Notes: a model not told the origin generated them from the letters alone. A DNA stretch of 64,000 bases from TMP-86 sp044226865 (GCA_044226865.1 JBGAGE010000001.1:496001-560000), one strand, 5' to 3'; counted from the first letter of the stretch, positions 8,729 to 17,686 are shown. Numbers and translations: made by a program.

Positions 8729-10108
8729 ATGTTTAAGAGTTTGCAAGAGAAGCTGGACAAGGTCGGTAACCCCGCCGAGTTTCTGCGCGACGTTCCGGTA
8801 GGCGCATATCAGTACCCTGTTCAAAGTCAATTCACGAATTGGAGGGAGGAGAATCGATCCTGGCGCGAAGACGTCGGACTTCTCGATCAATCGCTTCACA
8901 TGACGGACCTTTACGTCGAAGGTCCCGACACTCTTCGCCTCCTTTCGGAATTGGGTGTCAACTCATTCAAGAACTACGGTCGAGACAAAGCCAAGCAGCT
9001 GATCTGTTGCAATCCAAGCGGACTTCTTATTGGGGACATGATCTTGTTCGGCCTCGAGGACCACAGGGTCAACATTGTTGGTCGCCCGGTGGTTGCCAAT
9101 TGGATCCAGTACCACATAGAGCGGGGTACGTACGACGTAACGTTTGAGCGCGACGAGCGTGCAGTTAACAATCCGCGTCCTCGCAAGACATACCGCTTCG
9201 AGCTACAAGGACCAAAGGCATGGGCGCTGCTTGAGCGACTGAACGGTGGGGCAATCGAAAGAATTGGCTTCTTCAAGATGGGGGTGGTGAATATCGCTGG
9301 CCGCCAAGTGCGAGCTCTTGGACACTCATTTGCTGGTGCGCCTGGCCTAGAAATTTGGGGTCCATGGGAGGAACGCGATGACATCCGAAATGCGATTGTG
9401 AAGGCTGGCGAAGACTTCAATTTGCGCCTTGTCGGGGGGAGAGCATATGGTATCTGCGCGATCGAGGCAGGTTGGATTCCTTCTCCCCTCCAAGCGGTTT
9501 ATAGCGGCGAAGAGATGCGTCCGTATCGTGAGTGGCTACCTGGAACTTCGTTCGAGGCAGTCGCATCGATCGGCGGTAGTTACGTGTCCAAGAACATCGA
9601 AGATTATTATCTGACGCCGTGGGACCTCGACTACGGGCGGCTCATCGATTTTAACCATGAGTTCATCGGGCGCGCAGCACTCAACAAGATAAAGGACGTG
9701 CCGCACCGCAAGAAGGTCACGCTGGAATGGAATGCAGAGGATGTGCTGGCGGTGGAAAGAAGTATCCTGCGCGGCGGCTGCGACAACGGAAAATTTATGG
9801 AAATGCCGAATGCGCACTACGCCGCGCATCCCTATGACATGGTGATGTCAGGAGGGAAGATGATCGGAATATCAACATATCCCTGTTACCTGGCGGTCGA
9901 TCGTCAATGGGTTTCGCTCGCAACGATCGATGAGGGGATGGCCGGCTTCGGCAATGAGGTCACCGTAATCTGGGGCGAGCCTGATGGGGGATCCAAGAAG
10001 CCCGGCGTTGAACGGCACGTGCAGATGGAAATTCGCGCGACGATTCATCCGTGGCCCTATTCCAAGCAGGCCCAGAGTTACCGGCCTTCATTGAGTGCAC
10101 GAGCATAG
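8729..10108 (+). CDS. GcvT-fold tetrahydrofolate-dependent demethylase-like protein (LigM/DesA family, divergent)
   Basis: A 459-aa protein of the aminomethyltransferase fold, of LigM/DesA size. It aligns end to end with the LigM-like protein at 22212: GAYQYP near 26-30, VGRPV near 117-121, APGLEIWGPW near 207-216, GGRAYGICAIEAGWIPSPL near 235, and a C-terminal RAT.HPWPYS block. The Tyr and Arg positions matching those recalled as active-site residues in LigM (Tyr29, Arg119 and the Tyr of GRAY) are kept. Pocket residues differ widely, so the methyl donor is likely not vanillate. LigM/DesA enzymes transfer an aryl O-methyl group to tetrahydrofolate in the cytoplasm; other family members act on N-methyl groups. 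An AGAGGGA ribosome site precedes the ATG. Confidence 0.8.
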   Translation: MFKSLQEKLDKVGNPAEFLRDVPVGAYQYPVQSQFTNWREENRSWREDVGLLDQSLHMTDLYVEGPDTLRLLSELGVNSFKNYGRDKAKQLICCNPSGLLIGDMILFGLEDHRVNIVGRPVVANWIQYHIERGTYDVTFERDERAVNNPRPRKTYRFELQGPKAWALLERLNGGAIERIGFFKMGVVNIAGRQVRALGHSFAGAPGLEIWGPWEERDDIRNAIVKAGEDFNLRLVGGRAYGICAIEAGWIPSPLQAVYSGEEMRPYREWLPGTSFEAVASIGGSYVSKNIEDYYLTPWDLDYGRLIDFNHEFIGRAALNKIKDVPHRKKVTLEWNAEDVLAVERSILRGGCDNGKFMEMPNAHYAAHPYDMVMSGGKMIGISTYPCYLAVDRQWVSLATIDEGMAGFGNEVTVIWGEPDGGSKKPGVERHVQMEIRATIHPWPYSKQAQSYRPSLSARA

Positions 10109-10529
10109 TTCAAATGTTCAAGTACACCGAGAGACTGTGAAACGATGTGACATTGGTGCGGGTAAAGGTTCACAAAACCCGAAAGCGAAGCCGATGCGCC
10201 GAAGACGGATCTCAAAACATGTGGGCCCAGTCGCTAGCCGCTGCCCTGAAGCTGAAATGCAGGACTGGTTACGCGTGGCGAGGCATCGCTCGTGTGGTGG
10301 CGTACCTCCTACCGAAGTGGCAGCGTATCGGCGAAGTGGCAGCGATTGAGCGGTCCAAGTCCGTGAGTCTCCGTGGTGTCGGCGATTGCAGTGGAGTAGT
10401 GAGCTAAAGCGTTCGGCCTCGAGCCGGCTTGGGCATTAACCGAAGAGTCATAAGTGCGTTCGTCGAGGCTAACTGAGAATCGCTGGGGCGCGAACACTTA
10501 CCAGGACTGCGTTTTCAGGGTATTGGATC
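10109..10529. other. Intergenic stretch, no gene seen
   Basis: There is no recognisable coding sequence; the short open frames here show no family resemblance. GTGGCAGCG occurs twice close together near 10317-10342 (tgGCAGCGtatcggcgaagtgGCAGCG), a minor direct repeat. The downstream end runs into a G tract that abuts the next start codon. Confidence 0.4.
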
Positions 10530-10538
10530 GGGGGGGGG
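10530..10538 (+). repeat. Homopolymeric G9 tract in the ribosome-binding region of the next gene
   Basis: Nine consecutive G residues lie at 10530-10538, one base before the ATG at 10540. The tract occupies the position of the Shine-Dalgarno sequence; no other ribosome site is visible. Length changes by slippage would alter the spacing between upstream promoter elements and the start, or the strength of ribosome binding. Confidence 0.85.
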
Positions 10539-10539
10539 T

Positions 10540-12240
10540 ATGATTACTCAATTTCGCAGGCACAGGGGAAATGTTCTAAGTCGCGCGTGGCTTTTAACGT
10601 CTCTCCTGATCCCTACGTGGAGCCTTGGCGCTGATATAGCTGGCACGGTAAATAGCAAAGACGGTCGCCCGCTCGCAGGTGCTATCGTCACCATCACTAC
10701 TCGTGGCGGCATGATTGCGGAGTCGGTCTATGTCGGACGTAGTGGCCACTACTCTCTACAGACGCGCGAGGAGGGAAATGCGACCATTCGTGTCCGGATG
10801 CCCTATTTTGCAGATGTCGCGATTGACGTGAAGTTGGCGCCCTCCGAAACACGTAACTTTGTGTTGATGCCTCTAACGGATCCGCAGGCGATTGCAGATA
10901 GTGTAACCGCCAGCGCGCATTTCGCTGCACTGCAATTCCCGCGATCGTTGGACAAGGAGTGGTTCCAGGTTGATTGCCTGAGTTGCCACCAGATTGGAAA
11001 TGCCTTTACGCGGGCGCCCCGGACCACTGAACGCTGGCATCAAATCGTTGAGCAAATGCTCTCGGAATTTGGACTTAAGAATGATCCGCGACAAGCGGTC
11101 TACGCAAATGTCCTTGCGCGCACATTCAACACAACGCCGACGACGGTGGTACGCCAACAATACGAAGTATACGACGAGGCGCTGCCCGCGAGAATAATCG
11201 AGTGGAAACTTCCGGGATCCATCTACCCTCATGACACAATCTATCGGGTCGCCGACCGAAAGTTCTACACCGTTGATCAAGGTAACGACGCAATCTACAT
11301 CACCGATCCGGTGGCCGGCACGACGGAGGTGTACACAATTCCAGAATCAGCAGCGCCCAAGCGTGCGAAGCCGTTACCTTCTACACCGTCGAACCTTTTC
11401 ATTACAGGGGTGCATTCGCCTCACAGCGTGCAAGAAGGGGGCGACGGCGATTTTTACATTACCAACAGCGTCAGCAATCAGATTGGCGTATTCGATCCAA
11501 AGAAGCGCGCCTACGTGGGATATAACGTCGGAAACAATGCCGAATATCCACATACCTTGCGCATTGATCGGTTTGGCCGTGTCTGGTTTACGATTGCTGC
11601 GTCAAATCAAATAGGAATGTTTGATTCGCGTAGCCACGAAATGCGTGTCATCAATTTGCCCTCTGACACCGATCGACCTCAGATAGCCATGTGGTTTCCC
11701 TACGGTATCGATATCAGTCCGATCGACGATAGCGTGTGGTATTCCTCACTGATGGCCAATCGCATTGGACGAATTGATCCTCGTACTTATAGTGTCAAGT
11801 CGTTTAAACCTCCGACCGTCGGGCCCCGTCGCCTGCGATTCGACAAAGATGGCACTCTGTGGATCCCGGACTACGGTGGCGGAAAGTTGGTAAAGCTTGA
11901 CACTCGATTGATGAAGTACACTTCCTACCCAATTCCTACTCTTTCCAAGGGAGAAGTTGAAGCTCCCTATGCGGTTGCGGTCGATCCAAAAACGCAGGAG
12001 GTCTGGATCACACCAAACATGTCGGATCGCGTGTTCCGGTTTCTACCGAAGGAGGAGCGATTTATTGCTTATCCGCTACCAGCAAGAGGTAGCTATTTAC
12101 GTGACTTAATTGTGACGCCGGAGGGATTCGTTTGTGGCTCTAATAATCCCGTTCCAGTAGCCGTTTTGGAGGGCGGAATGGGAGAGGTGCTATGCATCGA
12201 TCCAAACGCCGGTTCTCGGTCCCCAAGTCGAGCAAGATGA
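10540..12240 (+). CDS. Exported heme-c protein: carboxypeptidase-regulatory-like domain + CxxCH + Vgb-like beta-propeller
   Basis: A 566-aa exported protein. A signal peptide (about 1-31, ending SLGA) precedes a carboxypeptidase-regulatory/Ig-like domain (about 32-110; IAGTVNSKDGRPLAGAIVTI). A single heme-attachment motif CLSCH follows at 146-150, with a helical region behind it. From about 200 to 550 there is a beta-propeller with virginiamycin-B-lyase-like blades (repeated IGRID, IGMFD, IGVFD and GRVWFT/GTLWIPD strands). Function is unknown. The heme suggests a periplasmic electron-transfer or oxidoreductase role beside the quinoproteins. Translation is preceded by a G9 tract. It follows the GcvT-like gene by 431 bp and converges on a LysR gene. 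Confidence 0.75.
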   Translation: MITQFRRHRGNVLSRAWLLTSLLIPTWSLGADIAGTVNSKDGRPLAGAIVTITTRGGMIAESVYVGRSGHYSLQTREEGNATIRVRMPYFADVAIDVKLAPSETRNFVLMPLTDPQAIADSVTASAHFAALQFPRSLDKEWFQVDCLSCHQIGNAFTRAPRTTERWHQIVEQMLSEFGLKNDPRQAVYANVLARTFNTTPTTVVRQQYEVYDEALPARIIEWKLPGSIYPHDTIYRVADRKFYTVDQGNDAIYITDPVAGTTEVYTIPESAAPKRAKPLPSTPSNLFITGVHSPHSVQEGGDGDFYITNSVSNQIGVFDPKKRAYVGYNVGNNAEYPHTLRIDRFGRVWFTIAASNQIGMFDSRSHEMRVINLPSDTDRPQIAMWFPYGIDISPIDDSVWYSSLMANRIGRIDPRTYSVKSFKPPTVGPRRLRFDKDGTLWIPDYGGGKLVKLDTRLMKYTSYPIPTLSKGEVEAPYAVAVDPKTQEVWITPNMSDRVFRFLPKEERFIAYPLPARGSYLRDLIVTPEGFVCGSNNPVPVAVLEGGMGEVLCIDPNAGSRSPSRAR

Positions 12241-12308
12241 CGTTCTGTTTTGTGCCATCTATTATGGCGTCAGCGATGCTTGGCAATGACGCGATGTCCT
12301 GATTCCAA

Positions 12309-13229
12309 TTAACGGGCATTTCGCCCATAGTTGTGGAAAAGCTCATAAACCAAGGCGCGAAGCCATTGATTTCTTTCATCCCGGTGCACCTTTCGGTGCC
12401 AGAACTGCTTGAGCGCAATTCTAGGAGGTTTGAAGGGCAGGCGAACTACTCGGACGCCCGCCGATACCGCTAGAAAATACTGCGCAAGGGGTACGGGCAC
12501 TATTGCGATCAAGTCCGATTTCTCTACGATTATCGGAGCGCTGGCGAAATGTGGGGTCGCCACTACTACTCGACGTTGGATCCGTCGCCTGGCCAAGTAG
12601 CTTTCAATGACCTCTTGCGTGCGGCTCTCAGCGCGTACTACCGCGTGATCGAGTTGCTGGAACTGACTCAAGCTAAGCTGCTCGTCTTGCATCGGGTGAT
12701 CGGACCGTATTAGCCCCGCAAACGTTTCTGTGCACAGAGTTTGCTGATAAAAAGTTTGCTTTTTGAGATCGGGAAAATACCCGATTGCAAGGTCGACCTC
12801 TCCGGTCTCCAATTGGTTTTCTACAACGTCGGCGGGAAGTGTTACGGAGCGCACCATGGCTTTTGGCATGGACTTGCGCAAGCGCTCGAGCAATGGCGGT
12901 AGAAACACGAGCTCGCCGACGTCCGAAAGTAATATACATACAGGACGATCGGTATGCTCCGGATCGAATGGCGGTTCGGCCACAATCTCGGATCCAATTC
13001 GAGCCAGAACTCCTCGCGCTGACTTTATCAGGCTCACGGCGCGTGGAGTCGGTTGCATGCGATTACCCGTGCGTACGAACAGGGGGTCACCAAAAAACTC
13101 TCGCAGCCTGGAAAGGGCGACGCTGACGCTGGGCTGACTACGATGAAGTTTGACTGCGGTTCCGCTGACACTGCGGCAGTCGTCGAGCGCAACCAACACG
13201 TAGAGAAGATTGAGGTCAAGTTCGACCAT
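12309..13229 (-). CDS. LysR-family regulator, NahR/NodD-like group
   Basis: A 306-aa LysR protein. The start at 13229 gives VELDLNLLYVLVALDD, typical of the NahR/LinR/NodD group, with the HTH helix HRSQPSVSVALSRLREFF. The effector domain has DLAIGYFPDL and IRSDHP, the group's inner-cleft landmarks. Relatives respond to aromatic compounds such as salicylate or to flavonoids, which would suit the O-demethylase and Rieske genes nearby. It is convergent with the heme-propeller gene across 68 bp. No target can be named from position alone, since no divergent gene adjoins it within 500 bp. Confidence 0.88.
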   Translation of the reverse strand: MVELDLNLLYVLVALDDCRSVSGTAVKLHRSQPSVSVALSRLREFFGDPLFVRTGNRMQPTPRAVSLIKSARGVLARIGSEIVAEPPFDPEHTDRPVCILLSDVGELVFLPPLLERLRKSMPKAMVRSVTLPADVVENQLETGEVDLAIGYFPDLKKQTFYQQTLCTETFAGLIRSDHPMQDEQLSLSQFQQLDHAVVRAESRTQEVIESYLARRRIQRRVVVATPHFASAPIIVEKSDLIAIVPVPLAQYFLAVSAGVRVVRLPFKPPRIALKQFWHRKVHRDERNQWLRALVYELFHNYGRNAR

Positions 13230-13559
13230 CAGGGGTTATCCATCGGTTTAATCCAATCAGCCGTCATAGATGGGACTCTGAACCTAGAATGAAAGCGATT
13301 TATAGTTTGGTGAGCCATACGCAATGGTCAGCGGGTCACTAATTGATTTGCGTCTACGTCTAACACTCATATGGGGATGGGGTGGCGCCGCCGTCGTTTG
13401 GTTGAGTAGTCGCCACGCCGTTGTGATCTTGGTGGTTTGGGGGTCCTTCAGAGATCGGACTGTCCAGGGTTTCGCGGATAGGATATCGATCCAGCATTCG
13501 TTGGGGCCATTGTTCGTGAGTAGTCAACGATCAAGCAAAGGCCATCGCCGCGTCAGAGC
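13230..13559. other. Intergenic stretch, no gene seen
   Basis: These 330 bp upstream of the LysR gene show no recognisable protein. Weak similarity to the FAD oxidase gene may extend into the end nearest 13560, but it cannot be followed reliably by eye. Confidence 0.3.
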
Positions 13560-13930
13560 CGCTCAGAACTCCTACACTCGAAGCTCGATTATGCCACTGC
13601 TTCGTGCGTTCATTGACTTCATTTAGGCCGAGGCTTCTCACCGATCAACGCAAGGTGACTTGCCACTTGGCTTCCGGTGGATCTAGCGCTGCTCGATTAG
13701 CGAGTACTCAAACTGAGGTGGTTCTAACGGCTTCTTGTGCCTCCGCTCTCCAAAGGCCCTGCCTAGGGTGCCACCCATCTCACCATGCATCAGTCGCAAA
13801 TCTACCTTGATCACTCCGTCTCTGCGGACCGATCCGTCAAAGCCAATTTCTTGAGCCTCGAGGACGAAGGTTCGATGCTTTGCGATTGCCAGGTGCAGGG
13901 CGGCCGAACACCTTCTGACCGCCGCTTCGA
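13560..13930 (-). pseudogene. Decayed FAD-dependent oxidase gene (paralogue of the gene at 4024-5331)
   Basis: Minus-strand translation of about 13920-13685 gives CSAALHLAIAKHRTFVLEAQ, then EIGF, then GRAFGERR and IEQR. These match, in order, CSAALHLSMAGRRTVVLEAE, EVGF, GPIFGERL and IARHR of the intact FAD oxidase. A stop at 13683 ends that frame. Nucleotide similarity continues past it to about 13565 (TCGATT.TGCCA.TGC..CG.GCGTT shared with 4860-4890). The Rossmann glycine motif is lost and the C-terminal two-thirds is missing. The remnant sits just downstream of a LysR gene, as expected if the FAD-LysR-TonB receptor module was duplicated. Confidence 0.75.
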
Positions 13931-14205
13931 TAAGGAAGCGTCCGCTTACAGACTGCCCTTCTGAGTTGGAGATTCGGACCCTATCGATGACAATTCCTCC
14001 CAAAGCCCTGGTACCGAGCGAAGACATTGATGAGGCACTTGCTCGCTGTTCAGTTATTGTGAGAAAGGCGGCGTGAACACTATCGCGTGCCTTCAATTCA
14101 AATTGCGGCAATGAGTAACCGGGTCATTCGTAATTGGGATGACATTACTCAGTCTGAAGTCACTCAACTTGGGGTAAGTTAGATAATTGCACGCTTCTCG
14201 GACGT

Positions 14206-15186
14206 TCATCGTCTTGCGCGTGACCTTACTGAAGTGGTTGCTTGCTCCCCTGGAACAGCTCGAGCGACCTGCGGAATCTGCCGCTCCCGCGACATTGCGA
14301 TGATTGTCTTGCGCAGCCAACAATTGGCGGCATCCTGATGCGCACGCTGGTGCCAATACAGTTTGACCTCGAGGTCCGGAACAGGAAATGGAAGTTTGAT
14401 GCATTTGAGCTGATGGAGATCCGCGTACAGACTCGCAACGTGTCTGGGAACGGTGGCGACCAAGTCCGTATTGGCCAGTAGCCTAGGAGCATTTGTGAAG
14501 TGGCAGATCCGAGCGCGTACCTTGCGTGGGATGCGCTTTTCAGCAATCAATCTTTCGTAGTCGTCGTGGCGGCGTTCTTCGTGTGTCACGACCAAATGCT
14601 CCACGCTTTTGAACTGCTCCAAAGAGAAAGTTTCACCGATTACAGGGTGATCTCGCCGTAATAGGCAGATGAGGGGTTCATACCAGAGCAGCTCACTATG
14701 AAAGCATTTTGCATCGAGGTCCGGGAAGTAGCCCAGTGCAATGTCTATCTCGCCGTTTGCCATTTTCTCAGCGAGCTTCCTCGGAGGGGCTGCCGAAGAG
14801 CTGAGGGTGCATGCCGGGGCGGCTTGCTGGAGGCGAAAGAGAAGTGGGAGCATGCACGCTGCTTCGCCGATATCGGACGTGCTGAACGTGAACGTGCAGG
14901 TCGCCTTTGACGGTTCAAATCTACGTGAATGCAGAACTTTTGAGTCGATGATCTCCATGGCATCACAGACTGCGGGACGCAGGCTCTCTGCATAGGCAGT
15001 TGGCATCAATCCTTGTCCGGCGCGGAAGAAGAGCTCATCGTCAAAATAGCGGCGTAATCGTGCGAGTGAAGCGCTCACCGCCGGTTGGCTGATGTTCAGC
15101 CGTTTAGCAGTTCGAGAAACATGTCGCTCCTCAAACAACACTTGCAGGACCTTTAGGATGTTGAGGTCCAATTTGGCGGTATCCAT
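14206..15186 (-). CDS. LysR-family regulator, NahR/NodD-like, divergent from TonB receptor
   Basis: A 326-aa LysR protein when begun at the ATG at 15186 (MDTAKLDLNILKVLQVL); an upstream start at 15219 would add 11 atypical residues. The HTH region has SRTAKRLNISQPAVSASLARLRR. The effector domain has IDIALGYFPDLDAK and LRRDHPV, the NahR/NodD-group landmarks. It is divergent from TonB receptor B across about 175 bp that contain two strong palindromes, so it very likely controls that receptor and perhaps the long gene run behind it. A decayed homologue lies at 5600-5835 in front of receptor A. Confidence 0.9.
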   Translation of the reverse strand: MDTAKLDLNILKVLQVLFEERHVSRTAKRLNISQPAVSASLARLRRYFDDELFFRAGQGLMPTAYAESLRPAVCDAMEIIDSKVLHSRRFEPSKATCTFTFSTSDIGEAACMLPLLFRLQQAAPACTLSSSAAPPRKLAEKMANGEIDIALGYFPDLDAKCFHSELLWYEPLICLLRRDHPVIGETFSLEQFKSVEHLVVTHEERRHDDYERLIAEKRIPRKVRARICHFTNAPRLLANTDLVATVPRHVASLYADLHQLKCIKLPFPVPDLEVKLYWHQRAHQDAANCWLRKTIIAMSRERQIPQVARAVPGEQATTSVRSRARR

Positions 15187-15208
15187 GACCCAATCTCCAG
15201 CTTCATAC

Positions 15209-15237
15209 ATAAATGTCATTTATAACCTATATATAGG
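15209..15237. promoter_or_regulatory. Double palindrome, candidate LysR operator
   Basis: ATAAATG-T-CATTTAT (15209-15223) is a perfect 7-bp inverted repeat with the T-N11-A geometry of LysR boxes. CCTATATATAGG (15226-15237) is a perfect 12-bp palindrome two bases further on. Both lie between the LysR start (15186) and TonB receptor B (15362). This matches a recognition site and activation site side by side, though binding is inferred. Confidence 0.7.
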
Positions 15238-15361
15238 CAATTAGTAATGATTATGAATAGAGTTGCGATTGATCCGCCTTTTCAACGCTTCGCGTCGTAA
15301 ACGCACCTCTTTTTTGGCATTGCGCTACGCAAGAGCCTGCTTGCCGGATAGGACTGTGATT

Positions 15362-17575
15362 ATGTGGAAATTTGACTGCCGTGTAGGTTGCGTCGCTTTT
15401 TTGATGCTGTCGGTCCCAAGCTTCGGCGTCTCAGCTGACCAACCCGCCGCTTCGAGTACTGCGTTGGAAGAGGTCGTCGTTACCGCCCAGCGGCGCGCAG
15501 AAAGCGTTCAGGACGTGCCAGCTTCACTTTCCGCGGTGACCGGCAACGTCATTCGTGAACTTCGAATCGATTCGCCGGCTCAACTCGTCAGTGCGGTTTC
15601 CGGTGTCAACGTCTCCGTGCCCTATGGAGAGGGAACGCCAGCCGTTTTCACCGTCCGCGGCGTGACGGCGAACGACTTCAGTCCGGCGCAGGCGCGTCCT
15701 GTCGCGTTGTACCTGGATGAGTCGATTAGAACCGGCGGGGTTTTCGAGTCGCTACCCCTCTTCGACATCGAGCGCGTTGAGGTCTTGAAGGGGCCGCAAG
15801 GTGCTCTGTATGGCCGCAACGCCACTGGTGGAGCGGTCAACGTCATTTCGACATCCCCCGGCTTCGATACCGGCGGATACTTTTCCGCCGGCGTCGGTAA
15901 TCTGTCTCGTCGAGAGGCGCAGGGCGCAGTTCAAACCGCTGTACTGGCCGACCGGCTTGCCGTCCGGGCGGCGTTCACCTACGCGCACGATGATGGCGCT
16001 ATCAAAGACGTCAGCGGCTTTCCCAATCCTGATCAGACCGACGTCTTTGCTGCCCGCTTGAGCTTTCTCATGAAACCCAGAGACGACTTGGATGTACTGT
16101 TGCGCCTGAATTACGCGCGCAATTCGGGAGCTGGCTACGGGATACTGGATCGCGATTTGAATCCTGCCTTTACCGGCGGTGTGGACAGGTCGGGATTGAG
16201 TTTCAATGAGCAGCAATCGAATCGCCGTTCTTCAAAGGACTTACGAAATCACGGGGCTAATCTTCAGTTGACCTGGCGAGCGTCTGAACACGTCGAATTG
16301 AAGTCCATCACGGCGTTTGATCGCGGGAGCTGGAAAACGATCGGAGATGACGACGGTTTACCAATTTCGTATCTCGAAGCCGATACGTTCGTCGACGGTG
16401 CCAGAGCCTTGTCTCAAGAGTTTCGTGTTAGAAGCGATCTGCCGGGGAAGCTGAACTGGCAAGCGGGTGTGTCCTACGCCGAAGATAAATTGGACTTTCG
16501 CCAGAAGCTATACTGGTGGAACGAACCAAGCTTGGGTGTCCAGGACCCGTTTGGATTCGGTACACCGTGCTGCGGCATCAATCTTTCGAACTATTTTTCT
16601 CAGAAGCGCAAGGGAGCGGCTGCCTACCTTCGATTGGACTTCGAAAACACATCGACCGTTTCGACGTTTGTATCCGGGCGATTCAGTCACGATCGCGTGG
16701 AGGTGTGGAATTACGGATCCTCTTTCGGGGAGACGGTTCCCGGGGAGGCGCCTGGGTTCGAAAACCAGCTCATTCCTAACTATGCTTCGAAAGATTCCTT
16801 TCATAAGGCCACCTTTGAGGCAGGTGTTCGATGGAAGGTGCGTCAAGCGGCACTGGCGTATGCAACGTTCAGGCAGGGGTATCGCGCTGGTGCCATCAAC
16901 CTTCAGGCGCTATTCGATGTAAGCGAAATCAACGTTGTTCCCCCCGAAGAGGTCAATTCCTACGAAATTGGCTTCAAGTCCGAACCCCTCGGTGGCCGCG
17001 CGATTTTGAATGCGGCGGCGTTCTATCTTACCTATAAGAATCAGCAGTTCTTGAACGCAGATCCGGTGACCGGGCTGCAAACCTTGAAGAGCGCGGAGAA
17101 ATCAACGATCAAGGGTCTTGAGGGTGAGTTTCGCTGGGAGGCGAACGATCGGATCGGTCTCAACGCTAACGTGACTTGGATAGATCCGAAGTACAAAAAG
17201 GCCACGCTCAACGGTGCGTCGATCGATGGAAGCCAACTGATCGGCGCGTCGGAGTGGACGGCGGTCGTTGGGGTGGATTGGATCGTTGCGCCGCTGGCGG
17301 AGGGCAAGATCAAGTTTCACGCCGACAGCTCCTATCAGTCGGAGACTTACTTCGACGCATTCAATGATCCGACCGCACGGCAGGGTGCCCTGATGCTGAC
17401 CAATGCCAATCTCGGCTACGAGCGCGGCCGTTACCACTTTTGGCTGTGGGGTAAGAACATCACAGACGAAAAGTACATTACCTACGCATTGAACGTCCAA
17501 GGGCTGTTTGGCTACACGCAGACGTTGCGTGGCCGGCCGAGAACCTTCGGTGCGTCTATCGGCGTAGATTTCTAA
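15362..17575 (+). CDS. TonB-dependent outer-membrane receptor (paralogue B)
   Basis: A 737-aa receptor beginning at ATG 15362 (MWKFDCRVGCVAFLMLS), which opens a signal peptide cleaved near VSA/DQ. The TonB-box-like EEVVVTAQRR, the plug motif IERVEVLKGPQGALYGRNATGG and a 22-strand-type barrel ending in F follow. It is identical in length to paralogue A at 6408 and similar along its whole length (TDVFAARL, GSWKTIGDDDGLP, FRQGYRAGAINLQA). It shares the rare Cys-Cys loop motif (TPCCGINLSNYF). A longer reading from 15263 would add 33 residues without a signal-like character. It heads a same-strand run of cupin, DJ-1, PQQ dehydrogenase, Rieske, LigM and PQQ-cytochrome genes. Confidence 0.94.
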   Translation: MWKFDCRVGCVAFLMLSVPSFGVSADQPAASSTALEEVVVTAQRRAESVQDVPASLSAVTGNVIRELRIDSPAQLVSAVSGVNVSVPYGEGTPAVFTVRGVTANDFSPAQARPVALYLDESIRTGGVFESLPLFDIERVEVLKGPQGALYGRNATGGAVNVISTSPGFDTGGYFSAGVGNLSRREAQGAVQTAVLADRLAVRAAFTYAHDDGAIKDVSGFPNPDQTDVFAARLSFLMKPRDDLDVLLRLNYARNSGAGYGILDRDLNPAFTGGVDRSGLSFNEQQSNRRSSKDLRNHGANLQLTWRASEHVELKSITAFDRGSWKTIGDDDGLPISYLEADTFVDGARALSQEFRVRSDLPGKLNWQAGVSYAEDKLDFRQKLYWWNEPSLGVQDPFGFGTPCCGINLSNYFSQKRKGAAAYLRLDFENTSTVSTFVSGRFSHDRVEVWNYGSSFGETVPGEAPGFENQLIPNYASKDSFHKATFEAGVRWKVRQAALAYATFRQGYRAGAINLQALFDVSEINVVPPEEVNSYEIGFKSEPLGGRAILNAAAFYLTYKNQQFLNADPVTGLQTLKSAEKSTIKGLEGEFRWEANDRIGLNANVTWIDPKYKKATLNGASIDGSQLIGASEWTAVVGVDWIVAPLAEGKIKFHADSSYQSETYFDAFNDPTARQGALMLTNANLGYERGRYHFWLWGKNITDEKYITYALNVQGLFGYTQTLRGRPRTFGASIGVDF

Positions 17576-17686
17576 ATGATGAAAGCATCGTCGAACGCAA
17601 CGCAAAACTGTTTGGCAGCGCGCTCTGCAGGCTGACATCGATCAAGACTTAACAGCGATCTAATCCAAGATAGCAGGAGAAATCAA

